64,000 nt of DNA, taken from Saprospiraceae bacterium (GTDB lineage Bacteria > Bacteroidota > Bacteroidia > Chitinophagales > Saprospiraceae). Shown here piece by piece: positions 26,349 to 35,460 of this stretch. The stretch's first letter is position 1. Every line of letters begins with the position of its first letter. The stretch lies in contig JAHDBH010000004.1 in NCBI GenBank assembly GCA_020630495.1, forward strand, positions 27,683 through 91,682. Direction: 5' to 3'. Below the pieces are notes generated by a model that made no database searches, was not told the DNA's origin, and saw only the letters and a program-made list of their open reading frames with translations. Position numbers and translations under genes: made by a program.

Positions 26349-29300
26349 TCAGTAAAGAAGTGTGAGGTCTCCAGATATGACTCTCGCAATGTCACTTCCA
26401 TCGATCTCTACCTGTACGACATAGATGTACACCCCAGACATGGCCAACTGTCCCTGGATCTGACCATTCCAGCCAGCAGTAGGGTCGTTGAGTTCAGCAT
26501 TTTCACTACGATATACTCTATTGCCCCAGCGATCATAGATTGACATAGAGTATCTCCCTGTCACATCACTAGCCTGCACAGTGAAGATGTCATTTACACC
26601 GTCGCGGTTGGCTGGTGTGAATACATTAGGTATATAGACATCTGGCTGATTGACGGTGATCGTGAGTGTGAGGAGATCTGTACATCCCAGAGCACTCGTC
26701 ACTATCAGCTGATATGTGCCAGCATCCGCTGACGTCACGGGTATGGTCAAGCAACTATCGCAGCCAGCCAGCGGAGGCGTCCACAAGACTGCAGCGGCGG
26801 GAGTAGTAGTGGCATACTCTAGCAGCTCACCTTCACCTGTCTCCAAGGTCAGCAAAGTGATACCGTCTACTGTGATCTGCTCAGAGGGATCAATGATGAA
26901 ATTTTCCGTGTAGGTGCATCCTTCAGCATCAGTCACTGCGAGCTGATAATCTCCTGGTGGTAGACCCGTAAATATGCCATCTGCAGAGCTATTCCCCATG
27001 ACCTCGTAAGTATAGGGTGCGCTACCACCAGACACAGCCGTGACTCGCAATGAGCCAAGACCACTAGTGCAGTCGGCAGGGATAGTGCTCAAGTCTGCAT
27101 CTGTGATACCATCATCAGACCGCTCTATAAGCGCACTGCGCGTGCTAGAGCAACCATTTCTAGCAGATATAACTGTGACTGTGTATTCCCCTGACTGCAT
27201 CACGGTGATCTCTGGATCACTAGCACTATAGCCATCGGGCCCGCTCCAGAGAATTTCGTCAGCCACCTCTGTGCTTGCGGTGACGCTCAGATTTACTTCT
27301 GTTTCGCTACATGATAGTGCTCCCATCACCGTGATGATGGGACTCGGAGAGATAGTGTCAATCGCTACCGCGATTCGATCGCTGAACATACAGCCAGTGC
27401 TCGGATCAGTGACATCAATCATATGCACACCTGGTAGGCTAGATAGGATCTCGGCACCAGTGGTCGTGCTACCATCGGGTAATGTCCATACGATAATCCA
27501 GTCTGTCTCTGCACCAGATGCTCTCACAGTCGCCTGCGTCATATGGCAAGTGATGGTGTCAGACGATAAGGTGACTGAGGGCAGATCGGCGTCTTGACCC
27601 ACCGTCACGATACCTGTAGCCATGCAGCCGTTAGCCCCTGTGACCTGTATCGTGTAGTCACCAGGTCGATAGACAAAAGGATTAAGTGCAGAGCTAATAT
27701 ATCCAGATGGCCCTGACCACTCTATAGCTACTATTCGGCCAGTAGTATCGGCAAATATCTGGAGAGAATCTGTATCACAGCTAAATGCGCCAACATCTCT
27801 GATCATCACAGTCGGACTCAAAGTATCAAGCACCACTGTGAAGAATCTCTCCTCCGTGCAGCCATTTGTCCTATCCGTAGCGAGTACTGTATAGGCACCA
27901 CCACGAGTAGTACTGACCGAGTCGCCAGTTTCATTATAGCTTTCAGGACCTTGCCACTCTATATCATACACTCCTACAGGTAACACCTGAAGACTGGCGG
28001 TAGGTCTGCTACAGCTTATAGTATCTATGGCAAGATTGATTATCGGCTCCTCTTCATTTTTGACGACAGTCACCTCACGCATGATCGTACAGCCATTAGC
28101 TGCCATGACAGTAAGCACATAGGTCCCACTATCACTGACTGAGAGATCTTCCTCCGTAGAGATGACGCTTCCCTCCTGGGACCATGATATGTCGTAGTTA
28201 TTTTCTCGGGGACTTACGTCCAAAAGCGTCTCGGTTACCAAGCACGTCAGTGTATCAAATTCAATACTGTCAATGACAGGATCGTCTCTCTCTGCCACCA
28301 CAAGGATGCTATCCGTAGTGGTGCATCCATTGACCGCCGTAATCGTCACGATGTACCAGCCAGCTTGGCCTACTGTAGGACTCATGCTACTATCTGCGAA
28401 GTCGCCAGGCCCAGACCACTCAAAACTGTCACCATCGCTTGCAAGTGATATAGTAGTACTATCCTCAGCACATGTGAGTATGTTGGCTGCTAGGGTAGAG
28501 CTGGGCGCAATCGTGTCAGGGTGGACTGTGAGTGTTGTGTCCCAGCTACAGCCATTAGAGGCAGTGATAGTGAGCTCGTAGTCTCCGCTCTCTGGTAAGT
28601 CTGGAAGCGCCGTGCTGTCCATATATGCTCCTGGGCCCGTCCAGCTGTACGTAGCATCGGCATACACCGTATCTACCACGGGACGCACTACAGGAAATGC
28701 GCACGTACTACTATCCACAATGCTGTAAGCACTCTGAGGTAGGTCTACATCGGCGATGATTTCTACCTCAAGCTCGGCAGTGCATCCTCCAGGTGCTGTA
28801 ATCAATAGGCGGTAATTTCCAGCAGTATCATACGAGGGCTCCGCTACTGACTCACTATAGTCACCTGGCCCCGACCACTGATACATGTACCCTACTATGA
28901 TGGTATCTAAGATAAATTGGCCCGTTGTCACTCTACAGCTCAGCGTATCAGCACTGATGGTAGTGAGAGGAAGATCGCTCGCTGCTGCTATATATACACT
29001 TGCCGTATCACTGCATCCATTGCCATCCATGAATTCTACGAGATAGGTTCCTGTATCTGAGACCGTGGGGAATTGCTCTGTCGAGATTATCGTGCCACCT
29101 GGTCGCGACCACGTATAAGCCCAGAAATCGCTTCCTGTATGCGTGATCGTGACAGTTGGATCATTGCATCCTATGGAGTCTGGCATGATTTCCAGTTCAG
29201 GCAAAGCTGCGGCAGTGATGATTATCTCGATGATGTCAGTGCAGCCATCTGCAGATATCAATCTTACGTAGTAGGAGCCAGCTACATTGACCAGAGAGCT

Positions 29301-30668
29301 GATTTCATTTTGCTCTGCCATCGCATCGGCTTCCGTCGCATAGTAGGATATCCCGAGTATCACATTTCCATTGGCATCGAGATAGCTCAGCGTAGATAGA
29401 TCAAATGTCGATCCTACACAGAGTGGCGGCACAGGATCTGGATTAAAGCTAACATCCAGTGTGCCAAAGACTATATCTACGCTCAGTATCAGCGCACATC
29501 CCGTAGATGACACGATTCTGATGTAAATCAGAGCGTCGCCTTCGATAATCAGATCGGTCAGTGCATTGTCACCAGCCTGCGCATCAGCCTCCGTCAGATG
29601 AAATGTGATCGTCTCAGTGCCGTCTATGCCCAGTAGCACAAGATCTGTCAGGCTATACTCTGTACCACATACCACGGGCACAGGCTCTACATTCACGTCT
29701 GGGACTGGCACCACATCTACAGCTACACACACAGTATCACTGTTTTCACAGCCCACAGCCCATACGCATACGTCGCCACTTGTATCACCAAAATCTACGG
29801 CTATAGACGTGGCATCTACTACCGTAATCGAAGCCCCTGATGGGGCGGACCATTCTAGTGTCTCGTCTATAGGTAGCACAGAGTAAATGACGCCCATATC
29901 TCCAGCACATACCTCGAGCGTTGACTGATCGATGACGGGCGCCTCTGGAGGCATGACAGGGATGCCAGGACATACGATCTGCTCATTGACAGAACCACCC
30001 GTGCTCGCCGTGAATCCTAGATAATATTCCGTGCTACCCAGAAATCCCTCCAAATCGAAGTTCTCGTCAATCACCGTCTCGCCGTCAAAAGTCACCACTA
30101 TGTCTCCAGTCTCTGGGTCATACGTAAAGGTGATATCGTGAAATTCTCCATCCTCAAAGTTGTCGAATATAGGAAACGATCCCACACACTCTGGACCAAA
30201 CAAGGGGTAGTCTTGATCTGAATTCAAAAAGATGGCTATATGATCGCATAGCGGATCACCTATCTCTGGATTTCTCCATGTATCAAACTCTACGATGAGG
30301 GCTTCCACAAAATTCATCGCTCCTATCGAGCTGCCAGTACCTGCGCACTGATCAGGTGTAGTAGATATGACCATAGTCATGCCATCTGCGCCATTATCGT
30401 CATTATCACCAAAGTTCATGGTGAATGACAAGTCGATACCTACTGCTAGATCCCGTGGAATGTGATCCCAGACGCATCCTGTCTGGCCTGGCGTCTCCGT
30501 CGTAAGGGTGAAGCATGAGTCACATTCTATGACAGTGGGCGTAGCTGATCCCACGGTCTGCCAGTCTGACATCATCATCAGATAGGAAAGCGTAGACGGA
30601 TGAGCCAGACAGAGTGTGCCTACCACCAAGAAGGCGAGTATCAGTCTGCTCCTTGTCGATCGCCCCAT
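26349..30668 (-). CDS. Giant surface protein: L-type lectin-like domain, Ig-like repeats, T9SS type B tail
   Basis: About 1439 residues from the ATG at 30668; an ATG at 30683 adds five residues. Signal peptide LILAFLVVGTLCLA. Residues of about 40-235 resemble a legume/L-type lectin sandwich (DLSFTMNFGDNDDNGADGMT, VEFDTWRNPEIGDP, FTYDPETGDIVVTFDG). Next come Ig-like segments, with nine consecutive units of about 85 residues, most with W.GP..Y and a closing NGC. A SprB-like module (CTSGLGSLRVTAVSGG) follows, then the gliding-motility-associated C-terminal domain (NVFTPANRDGVNDIFTV, YDRWGNRVY). Likely a type IX-exported carbohydrate-binding adhesin. Confidence 0.88.
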   Translation of the reverse strand: MGRSTRSRLILAFLVVGTLCLAHPSTLSYLMMMSDWQTVGSATPTVIECDSCFTLTTETPGQTGCVWDHIPRDLAVGIDLSFTMNFGDNDDNGADGMTMVISTTPDQCAGTGSSIGAMNFVEALIVEFDTWRNPEIGDPLCDHIAIFLNSDQDYPLFGPECVGSFPIFDNFEDGEFHDITFTYDPETGDIVVTFDGETVIDENFDLEGFLGSTEYYLGFTASTGGSVNEQIVCPGIPVMPPEAPVIDQSTLEVCAGDMGVIYSVLPIDETLEWSAPSGASITVVDATSIAVDFGDTSGDVCVWAVGCENSDTVCVAVDVVPVPDVNVEPVPVVCGTEYSLTDLVLLGIDGTETITFHLTEADAQAGDNALTDLIIEGDALIYIRIVSSTGCALILSVDIVFGTLDVSFNPDPVPPLCVGSTFDLSTLSYLDANGNVILGISYYATEADAMAEQNEISSLVNVAGSYYVRLISADGCTDIIEIIITAAALPELEIMPDSIGCNDPTVTITHTGSDFWAYTWSRPGGTIISTEQFPTVSDTGTYLVEFMDGNGCSDTASVYIAAASDLPLTTISADTLSCRVTTGQFILDTIIVGYMYQWSGPGDYSESVAEPSYDTAGNYRLLITAPGGCTAELEVEIIADVDLPQSAYSIVDSSTCAFPVVRPVVDTVYADATYSWTGPGAYMDSTALPDLPESGDYELTITASNGCSWDTTLTVHPDTIAPSSTLAANILTCAEDSTTISLASDGDSFEWSGPGDFADSSMSPTVGQAGWYIVTITAVNGCTTTDSILVVAERDDPVIDSIEFDTLTCLVTETLLDVSPRENNYDISWSQEGSVISTEEDLSVSDSGTYVLTVMAANGCTIMREVTVVKNEEEPIINLAIDTISCSRPTASLQVLPVGVYDIEWQGPESYNETGDSVSTTRGGAYTVLATDRTNGCTEERFFTVVLDTLSPTVMIRDVGAFSCDTDSLQIFADTTGRIVAIEWSGPSGYISSALNPFVYRPGDYTIQVTGANGCMATGIVTVGQDADLPSVTLSSDTITCHMTQATVRASGAETDWIIVWTLPDGSTTTGAEILSSLPGVHMIDVTDPSTGCMFSDRIAVAIDTISPSPIITVMGALSCSETEVNLSVTASTEVADEILWSGPDGYSASDPEITVMQSGEYTVTVISARNGCSSTRSALIERSDDGITDADLSTIPADCTSGLGSLRVTAVSGGSAPYTYEVMGNSSADGIFTGLPPGDYQLAVTDAEGCTYTENFIIDPSEQITVDGITLLTLETGEGELLEYATTTPAAAVLWTPPLAGCDSCLTIPVTSADAGTYQLIVTSALGCTDLLTLTITVNQPDVYIPNVFTPANRDGVNDIFTVQASDVTGRYSMSIYDRWGNRVYRSENAELNDPTAGWNGQIQGQLAMSGVYIYVVQVEIDGSDIARVISGDLTLLY

Positions 30669-30719
30669 AGTACATCCCTTCATATGCTTCGAAGATAAGC
30701 TATTTGACGCATCTGCTGC

Positions 30720-31088
30720 CTAAGGCGTAGAACTGAGGTAGTCTTGCAGGTAACAGTAGCTGTATATGACTAGACCCTGTAGTAGGAATGCACAGCCTGC
30801 ACCTACCAGCCGCTGATCGGTTTGTGCTATGAGCTCCAAGATGATCATCATCATACCCAGAAGAAAAAGTAGGCCTGATGAGACGCGCCATGAAGCGCTT
30901 AGTACTGGTTGGGATCGAGTGCTCCATAGCACTATGGCAGTCGCGAGCTGAAGTACAGCGATCACTGCACCAAAACTTCTGTATGTCACCATGTCCATTA
31001 CATAATGCAATACCGCGCCTCCTACCAGAGTCAGCAATAGATAGATGACAAGCCATTTCCAGAGCTGATGGCTCCTATCCTTGATCAT
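30720..31088 (-). CDS. Four-helix membrane protein of unknown function
   Basis: A 122-residue protein with four predicted membrane helices (WLVIYLLLTLVGGAVLHYV, FGAVIAVLQLATAIVLW, GLLFLLGMMMIILELIA, AGCAFLLQGLVIYSYCYL). I recognise no family. Its ATG overlaps the end of hutU by 14 bases, which suggests translational coupling; a histidine-pathway role is only a guess. Confidence 0.6.
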   Translation of the reverse strand: MIKDRSHQLWKWLVIYLLLTLVGGAVLHYVMDMVTYRSFGAVIAVLQLATAIVLWSTRSQPVLSASWRVSSGLLFLLGMMMIILELIAQTDQRLVGAGCAFLLQGLVIYSYCYLQDYLSSTP

Positions 31089-33153
31089 CGTATTTCTTTA
31101 GGGCTGATTGGATTGCTGATGTGTCAGCCAGCTCAGGTAAGGTAATCTGGAGTTGATCATCAGATTTCATAGCTTCTCTAGCCGTATAGATAGCGTGTGG
31201 ATTTCGAGCCCAACTGCGTCGCGCAATTCCATTATTCACATCCCAGCTGAGCATCGATCTGATCTTGATTGCAGCTTCCTCACTGCCGTCAATCAGCATT
31301 CCAAAGCCACCATTGATGACCTCTCCCCAGCCCACGCCGCCACCATTGTGGAGGCTCACCCATGTAGCTCCGCGAAAACTGTCACCGATTACATTCTGTA
31401 CAGCCATATCGGCCGTGAACCGCGAGCCATCGTGGATATTGGCAGTCTCTCGATAGGGGCTATCTGTTCCGCTTACATCATGATGATCTCTACCTAGAAC
31501 TATAGGACCGCTGAGATCACCTGAGGCTATGGCTTCATTGAATGCTAAGGCAATTTCTACTCTGCCCACGGCATCTGCGTAGAGTATACGAGATAGCGAT
31601 CCTACCACAGGAAGATTCTCGTCAGCACTTTGTATCCACTCAAGGTTATCCGTGAGTTGACCCCTGATCTCATCTGGGGCTTGATCCAGCATCTTTCTGA
31701 GCACGGACGCAGCAATCTTATCTGTAAGGCGCAGATCCTTCTCGTCACCACTACAGCATACCCAGCGGAAAGGCCCAAATCCATAATCAAAACACATTGG
31801 CCCCATGATATCTTCTACATAGCTCGGAAATAGGTAGGTGCCAGCTTCTTTGTCCTTCCAGACATCAGCATCTGCCGCGCCAGCTTCTTTGAGGAAGGCA
31901 TTTCCGTAGTCCCAGAAGTACATCCCTGCTCTGCTCAGTGCCTTGATGGCACTCACGTGTCGCTGTAGCGTAGAGCGTAGCTCTGACCTAAATCTCGCTC
32001 CGTCGCGCAGCATGAGTTCAGCTGCTTCCTCAAAGCTATATCCCACTGGGCAGTAACCCATGTCATCGATATTGTGCAAGCTAGTCTGATCTGAGCCTAA
32101 GTCTACTTGTACGTTTTCTTGTGCAAAGTATTCCCACAGGTCCACGACATTCCCGCTGTAGACATAGGTGATCGCTTGCTCACTGCTGACAGACTGCTGC
32201 GTCGCCTTGAGAAGTGCTGATAACTCTGTATATACGCACTCTTCTAGGACATAGCCGTCCGCCACTCGCTGGGCTATCGCGTCTGGATCTATCTCAGCTA
32301 TGATACTCACTGCGCCTGTGATCACTCCAGCGAGTGCTTGAGCACCGCTCATACCTCCTAGTCCCGAGGTGACAAACAGCTTGCCGCGTAGATCCTTGAT
32401 GGTGGGATCTTGCAGACGAGCAGCATTGAGCAAAGTGATAGTCGTGCCATGTACGATTCCTTGTGGTCCTATGTACATGAATGACCCTGCCGTCATCTGA
32501 CCGTATTGTGTGACTCCTAGAGCATTGTAGTAGTTCCAGTCATCTTTGCTACTATAGTTAGGAATCATCATACCATTAGTCACTACCACGCGCGGGGCCG
32601 CAGGACTAGATGGAAACAGGCCGAGTGGATGACCTGAGTACATCACGAGCGTCTGCTGATCTGTCATATGCGATAGATAGTACATGGTGAGGCGATATTG
32701 CGCCCAGTTTTGGAAGACTGCGCCATTCCCTCCATAGGTGATGAGCTCTTGGGGGTGCTTTGCGACCAGTGGATCCAGATTATTCTGTATCATGAGCATG
32801 ATGGCTGCCGCCTGCGGAGTGCGTGCTGGATACTGTTCTAGCGGACGAGCATATACCTTGTGCGAGGGCATATATCTATAGAGGTATATGCGCCCGAGTG
32901 TCTCCAGCTCCTTTATGACTTCTGGCAATAGACTTTGGTGATGCTCCTCAGGTATATATCGCAGGGCATTTTGTATGGCCAGCACCTTGGCGTCATCAGT
33001 GAGCCTATGACTGTGAGATCTCACAGGGGCATGACTCATGCGCTGATCAAGCCCTGGATGATCAGGTAACTGCCTCGGAATACCAGTGAGTATCTCGTCA
33101 GCAAAGCTGATATCGGTAGAGGCAGATGTGGAGGTGCTATGGGAAAAGTCCAT
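31075..33153 (-). CDS. hutU: Urocanate hydratase (long form)
   Basis: Converts urocanate to imidazolone propionate in histidine degradation, using tightly bound NAD. It has 692 residues from the ATG at 33153, the long form of the family. A TTG at 33177 would overlap the divergent gene's start. Motifs are TGIPRQLP and MSHAPVR near the start, TYGGNGAVFQNWAQYRL, GLGGMSGAQ (NAD region), and DYGFGPFRWVCCSG, which sits where the short form has its active-site Cys. hutH, hutI and hutG are not in the window. Confidence 0.92.
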   Translation of the reverse strand: MDFSHSTSTSASTDISFADEILTGIPRQLPDHPGLDQRMSHAPVRSHSHRLTDDAKVLAIQNALRYIPEEHHQSLLPEVIKELETLGRIYLYRYMPSHKVYARPLEQYPARTPQAAAIMLMIQNNLDPLVAKHPQELITYGGNGAVFQNWAQYRLTMYYLSHMTDQQTLVMYSGHPLGLFPSSPAAPRVVVTNGMMIPNYSSKDDWNYYNALGVTQYGQMTAGSFMYIGPQGIVHGTTITLLNAARLQDPTIKDLRGKLFVTSGLGGMSGAQALAGVITGAVSIIAEIDPDAIAQRVADGYVLEECVYTELSALLKATQQSVSSEQAITYVYSGNVVDLWEYFAQENVQVDLGSDQTSLHNIDDMGYCPVGYSFEEAAELMLRDGARFRSELRSTLQRHVSAIKALSRAGMYFWDYGNAFLKEAGAADADVWKDKEAGTYLFPSYVEDIMGPMCFDYGFGPFRWVCCSGDEKDLRLTDKIAASVLRKMLDQAPDEIRGQLTDNLEWIQSADENLPVVGSLSRILYADAVGRVEIALAFNEAIASGDLSGPIVLGRDHHDVSGTDSPYRETANIHDGSRFTADMAVQNVIGDSFRGATWVSLHNGGGVGWGEVINGGFGMLIDGSEEAAIKIRSMLSWDVNNGIARRSWARNPHAIYTAREAMKSDDQLQITLPELADTSAIQSALKKYDDQG

Positions 33154-33176
33154 GACCAAAGATCGTACTTTAGCCA

Positions 33177-34226
33177 ATGATGAAAAAGCGAATTTTGATT
33201 ACGGGCGCGAGTGGATTTGTAGGGAGTCATCTCGTGGATGCAGCGGTAGATATAGGTCTAGAAGTGTATGCAGGTGTGCGTGCTACGAGCAGCAGAAAGT
33301 ATCTTCAGCATGATGGCTTGAAGTTCTTTCCTATAGATTTCTCAGCACCAGAGCAGCTGGAGGAGGACTTGAGGGCTTTCGCCCAAAAGCAAGGCGGATT
33401 TCACTTCATCATCCAAAATGCTGCCGTCACACGACCAGAGAAAATCGAGCAGTTTCAGCAAAATGTGGACTACACCAAGCTCCTCGCAGAGCTGGGTCTG
33501 GCTACACAGCCTGTGCTAGATCGATTTGTGATGATCAGCAGCCTTGCTGCTATAGGACCCTTGCGTGATATCCATGCGGACCCTCTCACAGAGGAAAGCC
33601 CATATCAGCCCATCACGCCCTATGGGAAGAGTAAGCGCGATGCCGAGCTGGCGCTCAGAGCGATGGATGACTTACCCTATATCATCATCCGCCCCACGGG
33701 AGTCTATGGACCTAGAGATAAGAATTTCGGTCAGGTATTTCGTGCTATGGAGCGTGGTATAGATTTGCGCCTTGGCTCGGATGATCAGGAGCTGAGTTTC
33801 ATCTACGTCACTGATCTAGCAAGATCCGTGATGGAGCTGCTCAAGGACAATCAGTACTCCGTAGCAGAATCATCCGACTCCCAGAATCAAGCCAGCATTC
33901 CCCAGGCGATATACAATATCACAGACGGACAGGTCTATAGACCATCACAGTTTTCTGCTTATATAAGATCAGTGGTAGGAGGCAATGCCCGAGTGGTACG
34001 GATTCCACGACCTCTACTCATGGGAATCTCCTATCTCCTTTGGGCGAAAGCCCGCATACAATCTCGTGCGCTCCACCTATCGCCCTACAAGATGAGAGAA
34101 CTTACCGCTGCTAGCTGGCGATGTGACATCACGGCACTGCGTGAAGCCATAGAGTTCCAACCCCAGTATACACTAGAAAGTGGGGTAAAGACGTACTACG
34201 AGTGGCTCACGGATCAGTCTACTTGA
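33177..34226 (+). CDS. Extended SDR / NAD-dependent epimerase-type reductase
   Basis: A 349-residue extended short-chain dehydrogenase. The Rossmann motif TGASGFVGSHL is at the N-terminus, with NAAV, active-site Ser-Ser (VMISSLAAIG) and YGKSK (catalytic Tyr and Lys), then RPTGVYGPRD. Its 3' end overlaps the oppositely oriented oxoamine synthase by eight bases. Extended SDRs of this kind serve as 3-ketosphinganine reductases in some bacteria, so it may reduce the neighbour's 3-keto product; sugar-nucleotide epimerase or another role cannot be excluded. Confidence 0.8.
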   Translation: MMKKRILITGASGFVGSHLVDAAVDIGLEVYAGVRATSSRKYLQHDGLKFFPIDFSAPEQLEEDLRAFAQKQGGFHFIIQNAAVTRPEKIEQFQQNVDYTKLLAELGLATQPVLDRFVMISSLAAIGPLRDIHADPLTEESPYQPITPYGKSKRDAELALRAMDDLPYIIIRPTGVYGPRDKNFGQVFRAMERGIDLRLGSDDQELSFIYVTDLARSVMELLKDNQYSVAESSDSQNQASIPQAIYNITDGQVYRPSQFSAYIRSVVGGNARVVRIPRPLLMGISYLLWAKARIQSRALHLSPYKMRELTAASWRCDITALREAIEFQPQYTLESGVKTYYEWLTDQST

Positions 34227-35460
34227 CGTAAGCGTACTCTTCCTGTGGATAAGCCTTGTCCGCCAGTTTCTGTCGGATAGCAGAAAAAGCATCCAGTGTG
34301 ATACGTATGTCTTCTTCGGAGTGCGCAGCGGTAGGGATCAGGCGGAGTATAATCATGCCTTTGGGAACGATCGGGTATACCACCAGAGAGCAGAATACAC
34401 CGTGATTTTCTCTCAGATCCTTAGTCAGATGGGTTGCTTCCTGTAGCGAGCCTTCCATGAATACTGGCGTCACGCAAGAGTTAGTCTCACCGATCTTCAA
34501 GCCTAGATCACGCAGACCGCTCTGGAGCATACGGACATTGGCCCACAGCTTTTCTTTCATCTCAGGGCGCGCCTTGAGCATCTGCATGCGCTTCTGGATT
34601 CCTTGGACTATCGGCATAGGTAGACTCTTAGCGAATACCTGCGAGCGCATATTATAGCGCATATGCTCTATCAGATATGCATCCGCAGAGAAGAAAGCGC
34701 CTACACTCGCCATAGACTTAGCAAATGTGGAGAAGTAGACGTCAATCTCGTCTTGTACGCCTTGCTCTACACCAGCTCCGCGACCGCCTTCGCCCAGTGT
34801 TCCAAATCCATGCGCATCATCGATAAATAGACGGAACTCATACTTCTTCTTCAAGGCTACAATTTCCTTGAGCTTCCCCTGATCTCCGCGCATTCCAAAT
34901 ACGCCTTCACTGATCACCAAGATACCACCGCCCGTCTTCTCAGCTTCTTTTTCAGCGCGCTGGAGATTCTTCTCCAGACTTGCCATGTCATTGTGAGTAA
35001 ACATAAATGACTTGCCAAATAGCAATCGTATGCCATCGATGATACAAGCATGAGATTCACCATCATACACTACTACATCACGACGACCCACGAGTGAATC
35101 TATGGCGCTTACAATTCCCTGATATCCAAAGTTGACCAGGAGGGCGGCTTCCTTCTGTGTGAACTCCGCGAGCTCCGCCTCCAGCTCTCGGTGGAGCTTG
35201 GTATCACCTGTCATCACACGTGCACCCATAGGGTAGGCCATGCCCCACTGTTCAGTGGCTTCTGTATCGGCTTTTCTGATCTCAGGATCATTAGCCATTC
35301 CTAGATAATTATTGATACTCCAGCAGACTACCTCTTTGCCCTGGAACATCATGCGCGGTCCTAGGTCTCCTTCGAGATGTGGGTAGATGTAATAGCCTTC
35401 GGCAAAGTGTGCAAATCGGTTGAGGGATTGGGGAGTTCTTAGCTTTTCGAATAAATCCAT
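34219..35460 (-). CDS. Alpha-oxoamine synthase (SPT/cysteate acyltransferase-like, PLP enzyme)
   Basis: A 413-residue fold-type I PLP enzyme of the family containing serine palmitoyltransferase, KBL and BioF. Motifs: SINNYLGMANDPEIRKA, ALLVNFGYQG, SHACIIDG, ISEGVFGMRGDQG, IDDAHGFGTLG and the PLP lysine Lys248 in STFAKSMASVG. It condenses an amino acid with an acyl thioester. It overlaps the upstream cysteine-synthase-like gene by 22 bases. Candidate substrates are serine (sphingoid base) or cysteate (capnine, sulfonolipid); the neighbour favours cysteate. Confidence 0.85.
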   Translation of the reverse strand: MDLFEKLRTPQSLNRFAHFAEGYYIYPHLEGDLGPRMMFQGKEVVCWSINNYLGMANDPEIRKADTEATEQWGMAYPMGARVMTGDTKLHRELEAELAEFTQKEAALLVNFGYQGIVSAIDSLVGRRDVVVYDGESHACIIDGIRLLFGKSFMFTHNDMASLEKNLQRAEKEAEKTGGGILVISEGVFGMRGDQGKLKEIVALKKKYEFRLFIDDAHGFGTLGEGGRGAGVEQGVQDEIDVYFSTFAKSMASVGAFFSADAYLIEHMRYNMRSQVFAKSLPMPIVQGIQKRMQMLKARPEMKEKLWANVRMLQSGLRDLGLKIGETNSCVTPVFMEGSLQEATHLTKDLRENHGVFCSLVVYPIVPKGMIILRLIPTAAHSEEDIRITLDAFSAIRQKLADKAYPQEEYAYVK

